Part shown: piece after piece, positions 53,462 through 61,277 of the stretch | Layout: each line of letters begins with the position of its first letter | Numbering within the stretch: the first letter of the stretch is position 1 | DNA from: UBA3064 sp023258775 | GTDB taxonomy: Bacteria > Pseudomonadota > Gammaproteobacteria > Burkholderiales > Burkholderiaceae_E | Reading direction: 5' to 3' | Assembly (NCBI GenBank): GCA_044355655.1 | Contig: JBIKXS010000002.1 | Location: 1 to 64,000 of the forward strand | Length of the DNA stretch: 64,000 nt | Notes under the pieces: generated by a model | The model's input: the letters and a program-made list of their open reading frames with translations, nothing else | Database searches by the model: none | What the model was told of the DNA's origin: nothing | Translations under genes and position numbers: made by a program

Positions 53462-54121
53462 TTAAACCGGCGGACGTAATCCAAGTCGCTCTGCGAGCTT
53501 TGGAAACCGTGCTAAGCGTAGATGATACCTTAGCGAAGAAGCTTCCACGATACGTTGTAAATCGAGTAGCGCCTGATCGAAGTCGTCGTTGACTACCAAG
53601 TAGTCAGCCTCATGGGCGCGCTGCAATTCTTTCTGCGCTCCCTCAATGCGTCTGGCGATTGTCTTTTCATCGTCTTGCGCGCGCGCTTCGAGGCGTCGTT
53701 GCAGTTCTTCTATCGAAGGAGGTGCGATAAAGATAACCACTGCATCCGGGAATAGCCTTTTGATCTGTGCTGCGCCCTGACAGTCAATTTCGAGTAAGAG
53801 ATCCTCGCCGTTTGCAAGTGTCTGCTGGACGAAAGCCCTTGAGGTGCCATAAAAATGGCCGTGCACAAAGGCCCATTCGAGAAATTCGCCTTGTGCCTTA
53901 AGTTCCAGGAATCTTGGCTCGTTAACGAAAAAATAATGCTCGGCATTGCGCTCTGCTTGCCGTGGCAGTCTTGTCGTGGTGGAGATTGAGAGTTTGATGC
54001 CAGGTCGCGATCGAAGCAATGCGTGGACCAAGGATGTTTTCCCGGCCCCAGATGGTGCAACGATGACAAAAAGCGATGCTTTTTGAGGTTGATGCTTGCC
54101 GTTGTCTAAGGCTTCTTTCAA
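53462..54121 (-). CDS. gmk: guanylate kinase (TTG start)
   Basis: Gmk phosphorylates GMP to GDP with ATP. The 219-residue protein has the P-loop FVIVAPSGAGKTSLVHALL, STTTRLPRQAERNAEHY, EFLEWAFVHGHFYGTSRAFV and LLLEIDCQGAAQIKRLFP. The reading frame begins at TTG (54119-54121) with AGGA 8 bp upstream; there is no in-frame ATG before the P-loop, so TTG is probably the true start. The gene is preceded by a 19-bp tandem repeat and followed by rpoZ. Confidence 0.93.
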   Translation of the reverse strand: MKEALDNGKHQPQKASLFVIVAPSGAGKTSLVHALLRSRPGIKLSISTTTRLPRQAERNAEHYFFVNEPRFLELKAQGEFLEWAFVHGHFYGTSRAFVQQTLANGEDLLLEIDCQGAAQIKRLFPDAVVIFIAPPSIEELQRRLEARAQDDEKTIARRIEGAQKELQRAHEADYLVVNDDFDQALLDLQRIVEASSLRYHLRLARFPKLAERLGLRPPV

Positions 54122-54394
54122 GAGCTCAATCCTAGAAATTGAATGACCATTAGCGTTGAATGAGCATAGGCTCGAAATTTCTATGGCGATATGTGCTGGA
54201 TGATATTACTGTCTGCTACCGTCTGTGTTTCGATCTATAACGTTTTATGCTGTCTGTAACGAGTGATGCTGTCTGTAACGAGTGTTGCTCTATGTAACGA
54301 GTGATGCTGTCTGTAATGGGTGATGCTGCTGTCTTTAACGGTTGATGCTACTATCTGTAACGAATGTTGTTGCTAATTGTCTCGGTTGATGGGT
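54122..54394. other. yicC-gmk intergenic region
   Basis: No gene is seen in these 273 bp. The yicC-proximal half is the 19-bp tandem array (54251-54370). Nearer gmk is an inverted repeat, TAGAAATT and AATTTCTA, with about 32 bp between its arms (starting near 54133). A gmk promoter should lie here, but I cannot name it with confidence. Confidence 0.45.
54251..54370. repeat. Six tandem copies of a 19-bp unit between yicC and gmk
   Basis: The unit TGTCTGTAACGAGTGATGC is repeated three times with one to three changes, then three longer, more diverged copies of 20-22 bp follow. There are no spacers between copies. The period is not a multiple of three, unlike repeats inside genes. Confidence 0.9.
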
Positions 54395-55423
54395 TTACTC
54401 AAGGTTTTGGACTTGTTCACGCATTTGTTCAATCAGAACTTTTAAGTCAACCGATGCTATGGATTGCTCAAGAACTTGCGACTTTGAACCCAGTGTATTG
54501 GCCTCACGCTGTAACTCCTGCATCATAAAGTCAAGTCTCTTGCCGCATGTTCCGCCTTTGCGAATAATTTGATCGACTGCTTCTGTGTGGGCGCGAAGTC
54601 TCGATAACTCTTCGGCCACGTCTGATTTGACGGCGTAAAGCCCCAACTCTTGGGCGACACGCTGTTGCAATTCTAAAGACTGGTTGGCGAAACCCGGACT
54701 CTGGCCTTCGCTGCGGGTCGGTTGGCTAACTGGTCCGCTAGTCTGACGTGTCGCTTCGCCGGTTGTATTCGTCGCTTGATCACCCGCTTCTTCACGATTT
54801 CTTGCTTCATGACCAAAACCGATCGATGTAAGCCGTTCCTTAATGCGCTTCTCAAGTCCAAGTGACCAAGTTGGTATCTGCTTTTCAAGTTCATTGCAGT
54901 GATCACGAATCGCCAGCACCCGTTCACGCAGAAACCTTGCAAGGCGAGAACCTTCGCCTTCGCGTGATTCCTCGAGACTCTCAATTGCCTTAGGTACGAG
55001 ACTTCTAATCGTTTCATGCAGCGGTTCTTGCTCAATATGGTCAGTGTCAAGCGTGATGCCTGGAAATCGAAGCAACTCGAGCGGCGAAATTGCTGCAAGC
55101 TCAGGCGTCTTCCTTTTTATTTCGGCAATTAACGCGAGGACTTGCTCGAATGCGTTCTCGTTGAGCTGAATTGACCCACTTGCATTGCTTTGTCGCCGTA
55201 AATGAATACGCATCTCCACTTTGCCACGTTGGACGACGGTGGTGATCTGCTCGCGTAGCCAAGGTTCAAGCTGACGAACTTCGTCGGGGCATCTTAGGGA
55301 AAAATCCAAAAAACGACCGTTAACACTCCGAATATCAATCACAAAGTGCCAGCCCAGCGATGTGCATTCTGCGCTACCGAAGCCCGTCATGCTCCGTATG
55401 CTTTGAGTTTTTGCCTTTTCCAT
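54395..55423 (-). CDS. yicC: YicC family endoribonuclease-like protein with inserted linker
   Basis: The 342-residue protein starts IRSMTGFGSAE as in YicC, and has SVNGRFLDFSLRCPDE, GKVEMRIHLRR and the C-terminal GKRLDFMMQELQREANTLGSK. It is about 50 residues longer than the normal 290: a Thr/Gln/Ser/Pro-rich insert (TNTTGEATRQTSGPVSQPTR) lies before RVAQELGLYAVKSD. E. coli YicC is reported to be an RNase that acts on small RNA. The ATG at 55423 has GGGA upstream. It diverges from rph. Confidence 0.85.
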   Translation of the reverse strand: MEKAKTQSIRSMTGFGSAECTSLGWHFVIDIRSVNGRFLDFSLRCPDEVRQLEPWLREQITTVVQRGKVEMRIHLRRQSNASGSIQLNENAFEQVLALIAEIKRKTPELAAISPLELLRFPGITLDTDHIEQEPLHETIRSLVPKAIESLEESREGEGSRLARFLRERVLAIRDHCNELEKQIPTWSLGLEKRIKERLTSIGFGHEARNREEAGDQATNTTGEATRQTSGPVSQPTRSEGQSPGFANQSLELQQRVAQELGLYAVKSDVAEELSRLRAHTEAVDQIIRKGGTCGKRLDFMMQELQREANTLGSKSQVLEQSIASVDLKVLIEQMREQVQNLE

Positions 55424-55688
55424 TAGTGTTCCCACAAACTCGCGCTTGGTTGACAGCGTTTATGCGATTATGCGCCGCGTTGACTTGAAACAGGTGAAGG
55501 CCATGCCGCAGACTAATCAAAGTAAATCTTCCGAAGCAGGCCAGGGCGGGACATCTCCCGAGGATCATCAAGATGTCCAATCGACCGAAGATCAACAGGA
55601 GGGCCAACCCGGCGAAGCGCATCGTTTGGACCCATCGCCGGGCGGTTCGCGAGGTGATCCTGTTACAGGCCTTGAGGAGGTCACGGGC

Positions 55689-56420
55689 ATGAAGCAGCAG
55701 GCCCTGAGGCCCAATGGTAGAAGTTTTGACGAATTGCGTGCGGTCAAACTTACAAGACAGGCAACGCGCTACGCCGAGGGCGCTGTCCTCATCGAAATTG
55801 GGCACACCAAAGTACTTTGTACCGCCTCGGTTGAGGCTAAAGTTCCTGGTTTTCTCAAAGGAAAAGCTCAAGGATGGTTAACTGCGGAATATGGCATGTT
55901 GCCAAGGGCCACACATACGCGTGGTGATCGCGAGGCCTCCAGAGGTAAGCAAAGCGGGCGAACGCAAGAGATACAACGACTCATTGGCCGGAGTCTACGG
56001 GCTGTTGTCGACTTGAAGGCCATAGGCGAACACACAATCACCATTGATTGTGATGTCTTGCAGGCCGACGGAGGCACCCGATGTGCTTCGATTACCGGTG
56101 CGTGTCTGGCGCTCGCTGACGCATTGCGCTGGATGCACAAGGAGGGCAAAGCAAGCGAGAGGGCCTTAACGGCATGGGTTGCTGCAGTTAGTGTCGGTAT
56201 GCGTGATGGCGTGGTGCTCTTAGATCTCGACTATGAGGAAGACTCGCAGTGCGACACGGATATGAATATTGTCATGACCTCAAGTGGGGGGTTGATCGAG
56301 ATTCAAGGTACCGCGGAAGGGCAAGCTTTCAGCCGTGAAGAGGCTGGCATGATGCTTGATAGGGCTGACCGAGGCATTAAGCAATTGCTTGATGCACAGC
56401 AAGCGTGTTGGCTTGGTTGA
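55689..56420 (+). CDS. rph: ribonuclease PH
   Basis: RNase PH trims tRNA 3' ends phosphorolytically. From the ATG at 55689 the product is 243 residues, the family length, beginning RPNGRSFDELRAVKL near its start; AEYGMLPRATHTRGDREA, GRTQEIQRLIGRSLRAVVD and DCDVLQADGGTRCASITGA are diagnostic. GAGGAGG lies 8 bp upstream of this ATG. The frame is open back to 55446, and ATG 55503 also has a purine-rich site, so an N-terminally extended form with a Gln/Glu/Gly-rich leader (EDHQDVQSTEDQQEGQPGE) cannot be excluded. Confidence 0.92.
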   Translation: MKQQALRPNGRSFDELRAVKLTRQATRYAEGAVLIEIGHTKVLCTASVEAKVPGFLKGKAQGWLTAEYGMLPRATHTRGDREASRGKQSGRTQEIQRLIGRSLRAVVDLKAIGEHTITIDCDVLQADGGTRCASITGACLALADALRWMHKEGKASERALTAWVAAVSVGMRDGVVLLDLDYEEDSQCDTDMNIVMTSSGGLIEIQGTAEGQAFSREEAGMMLDRADRGIKQLLDAQQACWLG

Positions 56421-56447
56421 AGCAAATGCAGCGATGACAGGTATGCA

Positions 56448-57083
56448 ATGAAATGTTTAAGTAAACTGGTGTTGGCGAGTTCGAATACGGGAAAGATCCT
56501 TGAGTTTCAAAACTTGCTTGCACCGTTTGCGCTTGAGGTCATACCTCAACGATCACTCGGTATTGAGGCGCCGCCGGAACCCTATCCGAGTTTTGTAGAG
56601 AACGCGCTCACTAAAGCTAGGTCTGCTTCAAAAATAGCGGGGCTTGCGGCGCTTGCCGATGATTCAGGCATTTGCATTGATCTGCTCGATGACAAGCCAG
56701 GTGTGCACTCGGCCAGATGGTCTGTCATGCATGGCGGATTAATTGGCGATGAGGCAAATAATCATTATGTTAATCAGCAGCTTGATGGGAGGTCTTCAAA
56801 AGCTTATTTCGTTTGTATTTTGGCGCTGGTGCGATGGCCCGACGACCCGGTCCCCTTAATTGCTGAAGCAAGATGGTGTGGGCAATGGCTTGTTGAGCCG
56901 AGAGGTGAAGGTGGGTTTGGTTACGACCCACATTTCCTACCCGATGGACACGCACTGAGCGCAGCTGAAATGGGTATGGTTCAAAAAAACTCGATTAGCC
57001 ATCGGGCTCAAGCAATCGAGCAACTCATTGAGCTTATGCTGAAACGAGGGCTTTTATCGACCAAGCCAAGCGCGGTTTCTTGA
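56448..57083 (+). CDS. rdgB: XTP/dITP diphosphatase (RdgB/HAM1)
   Basis: RdgB hydrolyses non-canonical purine nucleoside triphosphates (XTP, dITP, ITP) to monophosphates. The 211-residue protein starts LVLASSNTGKILEFQNLL and has PSFVENALTKARSAS, LADDSGICIDLLDDKPGVHSAR and GGFGYDPHFLPDG. The HAM1 motifs are in the right order. It sits between rph and hemW, as usual in Burkholderiales. Confidence 0.93.
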   Translation: MKCLSKLVLASSNTGKILEFQNLLAPFALEVIPQRSLGIEAPPEPYPSFVENALTKARSASKIAGLAALADDSGICIDLLDDKPGVHSARWSVMHGGLIGDEANNHYVNQQLDGRSSKAYFVCILALVRWPDDPVPLIAEARWCGQWLVEPRGEGGFGYDPHFLPDGHALSAAEMGMVQKNSISHRAQAIEQLIELMLKRGLLSTKPSAVS

Positions 57084-57086
57084 GAC

Positions 57087-58352
57087 ATGATTGAAGCGCC
57101 GCAAACGATTGCCACGATTAGCCTCTCTCTGGGCGAGACGATTCGCCTGCCTTTTCCGCCGCCCTTAAGCCTATATATCCACATTCCTTGGTGTATCAAG
57201 AAGTGCCCTTACTGTGATTTCAACTCACATGAGGATTCGAAACTCGCAGTGACGCAATCTGGGTTGAATTCGGAAGACGCGAAGTCGCTTTATGCGGTCT
57301 ACATCGACGCACTGATAAGCGATTTGGAGCGATCGCTTGCCTCGGTATGGGGCAGAACCGTCCAAAGCGTGTTTATTGGGGGTGGCACGCCCAGCTTATG
57401 TCCACCTCCATTGTTGGCCAAGCTGCTTGATGCTGTTCGAAGTTTGCTAAGACTTGCTGCCGATGCGGAAATCACCATGGAGGCTAATCCAGGCAGTTTT
57501 GAGCGAGAGCGATTCGAGGCCTTTGCTGCCGCTGGCGTAAATCGCCTAAGTCTCGGCGTTCAGAGCTTTTCTGATGAACGCTTAAAGCGAATCGGGCGGA
57601 TACATGATGCGAGACAGGCCGAGGAGGCGCTTGATGCAGCGCTGCACATTTTTCCAAGGGTCAACATCGATTTGATGTATGGTCAACCAGGTCAGGATCT
57701 TGCAGGTTTTGACCGCGATTTGGCATTGGCACTTGACCGCGCTGGGAACGCCCTGAGCCATTTATCAATCTACCAATTTACGCTCGAACCCAACACCTTT
57801 TTTGCCAAGCATCCACCCGCTGCAATGCCCGACGAGGATCTGCTCGAGGCCATGCAGTTGCTTATTGAGGCGAAACTCGGCGCGGCAGGATTCCACCAAT
57901 ATGAAGTCTCTGCCTGGTCGCGTCCTGGCCAACGTTGTCGTCATAATCTCAATTATTGGCAGTTCGGTGACTATCTTGGTATTGGGGCAGGCGCCCACGG
58001 CAAACTCAGCGATCATCGAGGCATTCGGCGGACACTTAGGCGGAGGAGCCCTCAGGCCTATGTCGAGTCCTTGCAGCAGACAGCCGATCAAGACTATGTG
58101 AACGAGCGTTGGCTACATGCGAAGGATTTGCCTTTTGAGTTCATGCTGAATGCCCTCCGATTAAAAGAAGGGGTGCCAAGCCATTGGTGGCAAGAGCGCT
58201 GTGGGCTACCGATCCATATTCTCGCAAGGCAAGCCAGGCAAGCCATAGATCAGGGTCTGCTCAAAGCTGATCCAAAGCATTGGCGAGCAAGCGATCTTGG
58301 TTGGCGCTTTCTTAATGACTTACAGGCCATGTTTTTGCACGATGCCTTGTAA
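57087..58352 (+). CDS. hemW: radical SAM haem chaperone HemW
   Basis: The 421-residue protein has the radical SAM motif CIKKCPYCDFN (CxxxCxxC) and the family segments SVFIGGGTPSLCPP, EITMEANPGSFE, GVNRLSLGVQSFSDE and INYWQFGDYLGIGAGAHGK-like GDYLGIGAGAHG. HemW was long annotated as an oxygen-independent coproporphyrinogen III oxidase but lacks that activity and carries haem. The ATG follows rdgB by 3 bp. Confidence 0.93.
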   Translation: MIEAPQTIATISLSLGETIRLPFPPPLSLYIHIPWCIKKCPYCDFNSHEDSKLAVTQSGLNSEDAKSLYAVYIDALISDLERSLASVWGRTVQSVFIGGGTPSLCPPPLLAKLLDAVRSLLRLAADAEITMEANPGSFERERFEAFAAAGVNRLSLGVQSFSDERLKRIGRIHDARQAEEALDAALHIFPRVNIDLMYGQPGQDLAGFDRDLALALDRAGNALSHLSIYQFTLEPNTFFAKHPPAAMPDEDLLEAMQLLIEAKLGAAGFHQYEVSAWSRPGQRCRHNLNYWQFGDYLGIGAGAHGKLSDHRGIRRTLRRRSPQAYVESLQQTADQDYVNERWLHAKDLPFEFMLNALRLKEGVPSHWWQERCGLPIHILARQARQAIDQGLLKADPKHWRASDLGWRFLNDLQAMFLHDAL

Positions 58353-58362
58353 AGGTGCAACA

Positions 58363-58410
58363 TGTTCTATCATGGTGCGTGATAAGGTTTTTTTGCACCG
58401 TCATAAGGCG
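58363..58410. promoter_or_regulatory. Two candidate NtrC binding sites upstream of glnA
   Basis: Compared with the NtrC consensus TGCACC-N5-GGTGCA, 58363-58379 has a degenerate left half and GGTGCG, and 58394-58410 has TGCACC and a degenerate right half. The centres are 31 bp apart, and they lie about 100 to 130 bp before the likely transcription start, as in the E. coli glnA enhancer. Each site has only one good half, so the call is tentative. Confidence 0.45.
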
Positions 58411-58471
58411 TTGAAAATGGCCGCTAGTGGCTCAAACGCTTCTAGGCCCTCTGTCCGGCAGAGATCGTTTA

Positions 58472-58487
58472 TGGCACGGTTCATGCT
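58472..58487 (+). promoter_or_regulatory. sigma-54 (RpoN) promoter of glnA
   Basis: TGGCACGGTTCATGCT matches the -24/-12 consensus TGGCACG-N4-TTGCW at all but one of the scored positions, with GG and GC at the correct distance. The expected start would be near 58498, leaving a 5' leader of about 115 bp before glnA. It pairs with the NtrC sites upstream and the ntrBC genes downstream. Confidence 0.75.
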
Positions 58488-58611
58488 GAAAATGTTTCAA
58501 TCGGCTCTAGCTTATAAAATCCGCATGCTTTAAGCGGTTTTTTATGAGCGGTTTTTTGGCGACTTAATCCCGGTTTACTTGTTATGCCCTTCAACTCATG
58601 GAGATTAAAAG

Positions 58612-60027
58612 ATGTCGAAGTCTGTGCAAGACGTCCTTAAGATGGTGAAAGACAACGACGTGAAATTCGTCGATTTTCGTTTCACGGACACCCGCGGCAA
58701 GGAACAGCATGTCAGTGTGCCGGTGTCCGCATTTGACGAAGAAAAGTTCAGCGCTGGTCATGCATTTGATGGCTCATCGATCGCGGGTTGGAAGGGCATT
58801 GAAGCCTCTGACATGTTGCTAATGCCCGATCCCACAACCGCGAATATGGATCCTTTTCGCGAGGAGTCCACACTAATCCTGAGTTGCGATGTTGTTGAGC
58901 CCTCCGATGGCAAAGGTTATTCACGTGATCCGCGCTCGATTGCTAAGCGCGCTGAAGCCTATTTGAAGGCTTCGGGTATTGGTGATACTGCCTACTTTGG
59001 ACCGGAGCCAGAGTTTTTCATCTTTGATTCGGTAACCTGGTGGTCCGATATGTCCGGTAGTTCAGTAAAGATCCACTCTGAAGAGGCTTCCTGGAGTAGC
59101 GGCAAGGATATCGAGGGCGGCAATTTAGCGCACCGCCCTGCGGTAAAGGGTGGCTACTTTCCGGTGCCTCCAGTCGACTCCTTCCAGGATATGCGCTCGG
59201 AGATGTGTCTGATTCTCGAACAGATGGGCGTTCCCGTCGAAGTGCATCACCACGAAGTTGCCGGTGCTGGTCAGTGCGAAATTGGGACCAAATTCTCAAC
59301 ACTGGTTCAGCGCGCTGATTGGACACAGATCCTCAAGTATGTTGTTCATAACGTTGCGGCAAGCTACGGCAAGACGGCGACCTTCATGCCTAAACCTGTC
59401 GTGGGTGATAATGGATCAGGGATGCACTGTCATCAGTCAGTGTGGAAAGACGGCCTGAACCTTTTTGCAGGCGATAAGTACGCAGGACTTTCTGATTTCG
59501 CGCTTTATTACATCGGCGGCATTATTAAGCATGCACGCGCGCTTAATGCAATTACAAATCCTGGTACTAACTCATACAAGCGACTTGTTCCTGGGTTTGA
59601 GGCACCAGTGAAATTGGCGTATTCAGCGAGGAATCGTTCGGCGTCGATTCGGATTCCTTATGTCAGTAATCCGAAAGGTCGCCGTATCGAAGTACGCTTT
59701 CCTGATCCAACGGCAAACCCCTATCTTGCATTTGCGGCAATGCTCATGGCGGGTTTAGACGGGGTTCAAAACAAAATTCATCCAGGTGAGGCAGCCGACA
59801 AAAATCTTTATGATTTACCGCCTGAAGAGGATGCAAAGATTCCGACCGTTTGCTCTAGCCTCGATCAAGCACTCGAGCAACTTGATAAGGATCGTGAGTT
59901 CCTTACTCGTGGTGGTGTGTTTAGTGATGAAATGATTGACGCATTCATCTCGCTAAAGATGGAAGAGGTCACCCGTTTCCGTATGACAACACACCCGATC
60001 GAATTTGATATGTATTACTCGCTATAA
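58612..60027 (+). CDS. glnA: glutamine synthetase, type I
   Basis: GlnA makes glutamine from glutamate, ammonia and ATP; the dodecamer is cytosolic. The 471-residue protein has DGSSIAGWKGIEASDM, EPEFFIFDSV, the ATP-binding KPVVGDNGSGMHCHQSVWK and RNRSASIRIP. The adenylylation Tyr lies in NLYDLPPEE near residue 398, so activity can be lowered by GlnE. GGAG precedes the ATG by 9 bp. Expression should be NtrC- and sigma-54-dependent. Confidence 0.97.
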   Translation: MSKSVQDVLKMVKDNDVKFVDFRFTDTRGKEQHVSVPVSAFDEEKFSAGHAFDGSSIAGWKGIEASDMLLMPDPTTANMDPFREESTLILSCDVVEPSDGKGYSRDPRSIAKRAEAYLKASGIGDTAYFGPEPEFFIFDSVTWWSDMSGSSVKIHSEEASWSSGKDIEGGNLAHRPAVKGGYFPVPPVDSFQDMRSEMCLILEQMGVPVEVHHHEVAGAGQCEIGTKFSTLVQRADWTQILKYVVHNVAASYGKTATFMPKPVVGDNGSGMHCHQSVWKDGLNLFAGDKYAGLSDFALYYIGGIIKHARALNAITNPGTNSYKRLVPGFEAPVKLAYSARNRSASIRIPYVSNPKGRRIEVRFPDPTANPYLAFAAMLMAGLDGVQNKIHPGEAADKNLYDLPPEEDAKIPTVCSSLDQALEQLDKDREFLTRGGVFSDEMIDAFISLKMEEVTRFRMTTHPIEFDMYYSL

Positions 60028-60046
60028 GGCATGTCGCCTTGCTATG

Positions 60047-60076
60047 AAAGGGGCGCGTGAAGTCGCCCCTTTTTTT
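60047..60076 (+). terminator. Rho-independent terminator after glnA
   Basis: A perfect 9-bp stem AAAGGGGCG/CGCCCCTTT closes an 8-base loop and runs into a T-tract at 60070-60076. It lies 20 bp after the glnA stop. It should separate glnA from ntrBC or lower read-through, as in E. coli glnALG. Confidence 0.85.
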
Positions 60077-60212
60077 ATGCAAAGCAAGCGGCTTGATCAT
60101 GTTTATGCTGCCTGGTCTATGCCGCACTACCGTGATTGTTGGTGCCAGACTTCTTTCGAGCCACTGTCATCTTTGATGCCAGGCCTATCGCTTGTCCCAA
60201 CCGCTTGCCCTC

Positions 60213-61277
60213 ATGAAAGCTGCTGAGCATACGGTTTTTACATCGCTTAATTTGGCCGCTTCGGCCATCGTCTTGCTTGATCATGCAGGCAATGTTGTTT
60301 TCATGAATCTTGCCGCCGAGCAACTTTTCGAGTGCACGTCGAAAACACTTCAAGGTCAAGCATTTTGGCGATCCTTTGTTGACGGTGCCCCGATCGAACA
60401 TTTGTTCTGGGATGGCAAGCGGCTCATGTATGGTGCAAAGCGATTTGAGTTAAGCCTAACAAGACCTGGTCGAGAGCCACTTTACTGTGCATGCACTGCG
60501 GTTGTGCCAGAAGGTGCTGACTTGGGGCTCGTTCTAGAATTTCAGGCACTCGAACAACGAAGGCGAGTGGATCGTGAAAACCGTATTTATGACTCTGCAA
60601 AGGCGAATCATGAACTCCTCCGTAATCTGGCGCATGAAATAAAAAACCCACTCGGTGGGATTCGCGGTGCTGCGCAGCTCCTGGAGATCGATCTTCCAAG
60701 CGCTCACTTTCGAGAGTACACCCAAGTCATCATCAACGAGGCGGACCGCTTACAAAAACTGGTCGATCGCTTACTAGCACCTCAAAAGCATTTACCTAAA
60801 ATAGAACTATTTAATATTCATCAGGTTTGCGATCGCGTTGGCTCACTAATTACCGTGGAGTATCCAAAGGGGATCAAGCTATGTCGCGACTATGACGCAA
60901 GCCTACCCGAGATTGAGGGCGATCTGGAGCAATTAATACAGGCCGTACTAAATCTTGCCCGTAACGCCGCTGAGGCGATGCAAGGGCAGGGAACGATTAG
61001 CTTTCGAACTCGGATCGCCCGACAGGTCACCATTGGCCGCATCAGACATCGATTGGCACTGGATTTGCATGTGATTGATAACGGTCCAGGGGTACCACAG
61101 GAATTGCGTGAGTCAATTTTCTATCCGTTGGTAACTGGTCGGGCTGGAGGTAGCGGACTTGGTTTATCAATGGCGCAATCCTTGGTTCAACAACACGGCG
61201 GCATTATCGAGTTTGAAAGTAAACCGGGAGAGACCGATTTCAAGGTCAGACTCCCATTAATAGGCGGCAAAAAGTGA
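60213..61277 (+). CDS. ntrB: nitrogen regulation sensor histidine kinase NtrB
   Basis: About 354 residues. An N-terminal PAS domain (AIVLLDHAGNVVFMNLAAEQLF) precedes the H-box RNLAHEIKNPLGGIRGAAQLL with the phosphorylated His, the N-box AVLNLARNAAEAM and G-boxes DNGPGVPQELRESIF and GSGLGLSMAQSL. With PII it phosphorylates or dephosphorylates NtrC. No transmembrane helix is seen. A TTG at 60192 is an alternative start. Its TGA overlaps the ntrC start. Confidence 0.93.
   Translation: MKAAEHTVFTSLNLAASAIVLLDHAGNVVFMNLAAEQLFECTSKTLQGQAFWRSFVDGAPIEHLFWDGKRLMYGAKRFELSLTRPGREPLYCACTAVVPEGADLGLVLEFQALEQRRRVDRENRIYDSAKANHELLRNLAHEIKNPLGGIRGAAQLLEIDLPSAHFREYTQVIINEADRLQKLVDRLLAPQKHLPKIELFNIHQVCDRVGSLITVEYPKGIKLCRDYDASLPEIEGDLEQLIQAVLNLARNAAEAMQGQGTISFRTRIARQVTIGRIRHRLALDLHVIDNGPGVPQELRESIFYPLVTGRAGGSGLGLSMAQSLVQQHGGIIEFESKPGETDFKVRLPLIGGKK

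Noticed and set aside
18884..54370. Tandem arrays considered as CRISPR arrays
   Set aside because: Units are contiguous with no unique spacers, differ between sites and are only 13 to 24 bp long. No cas genes are present.
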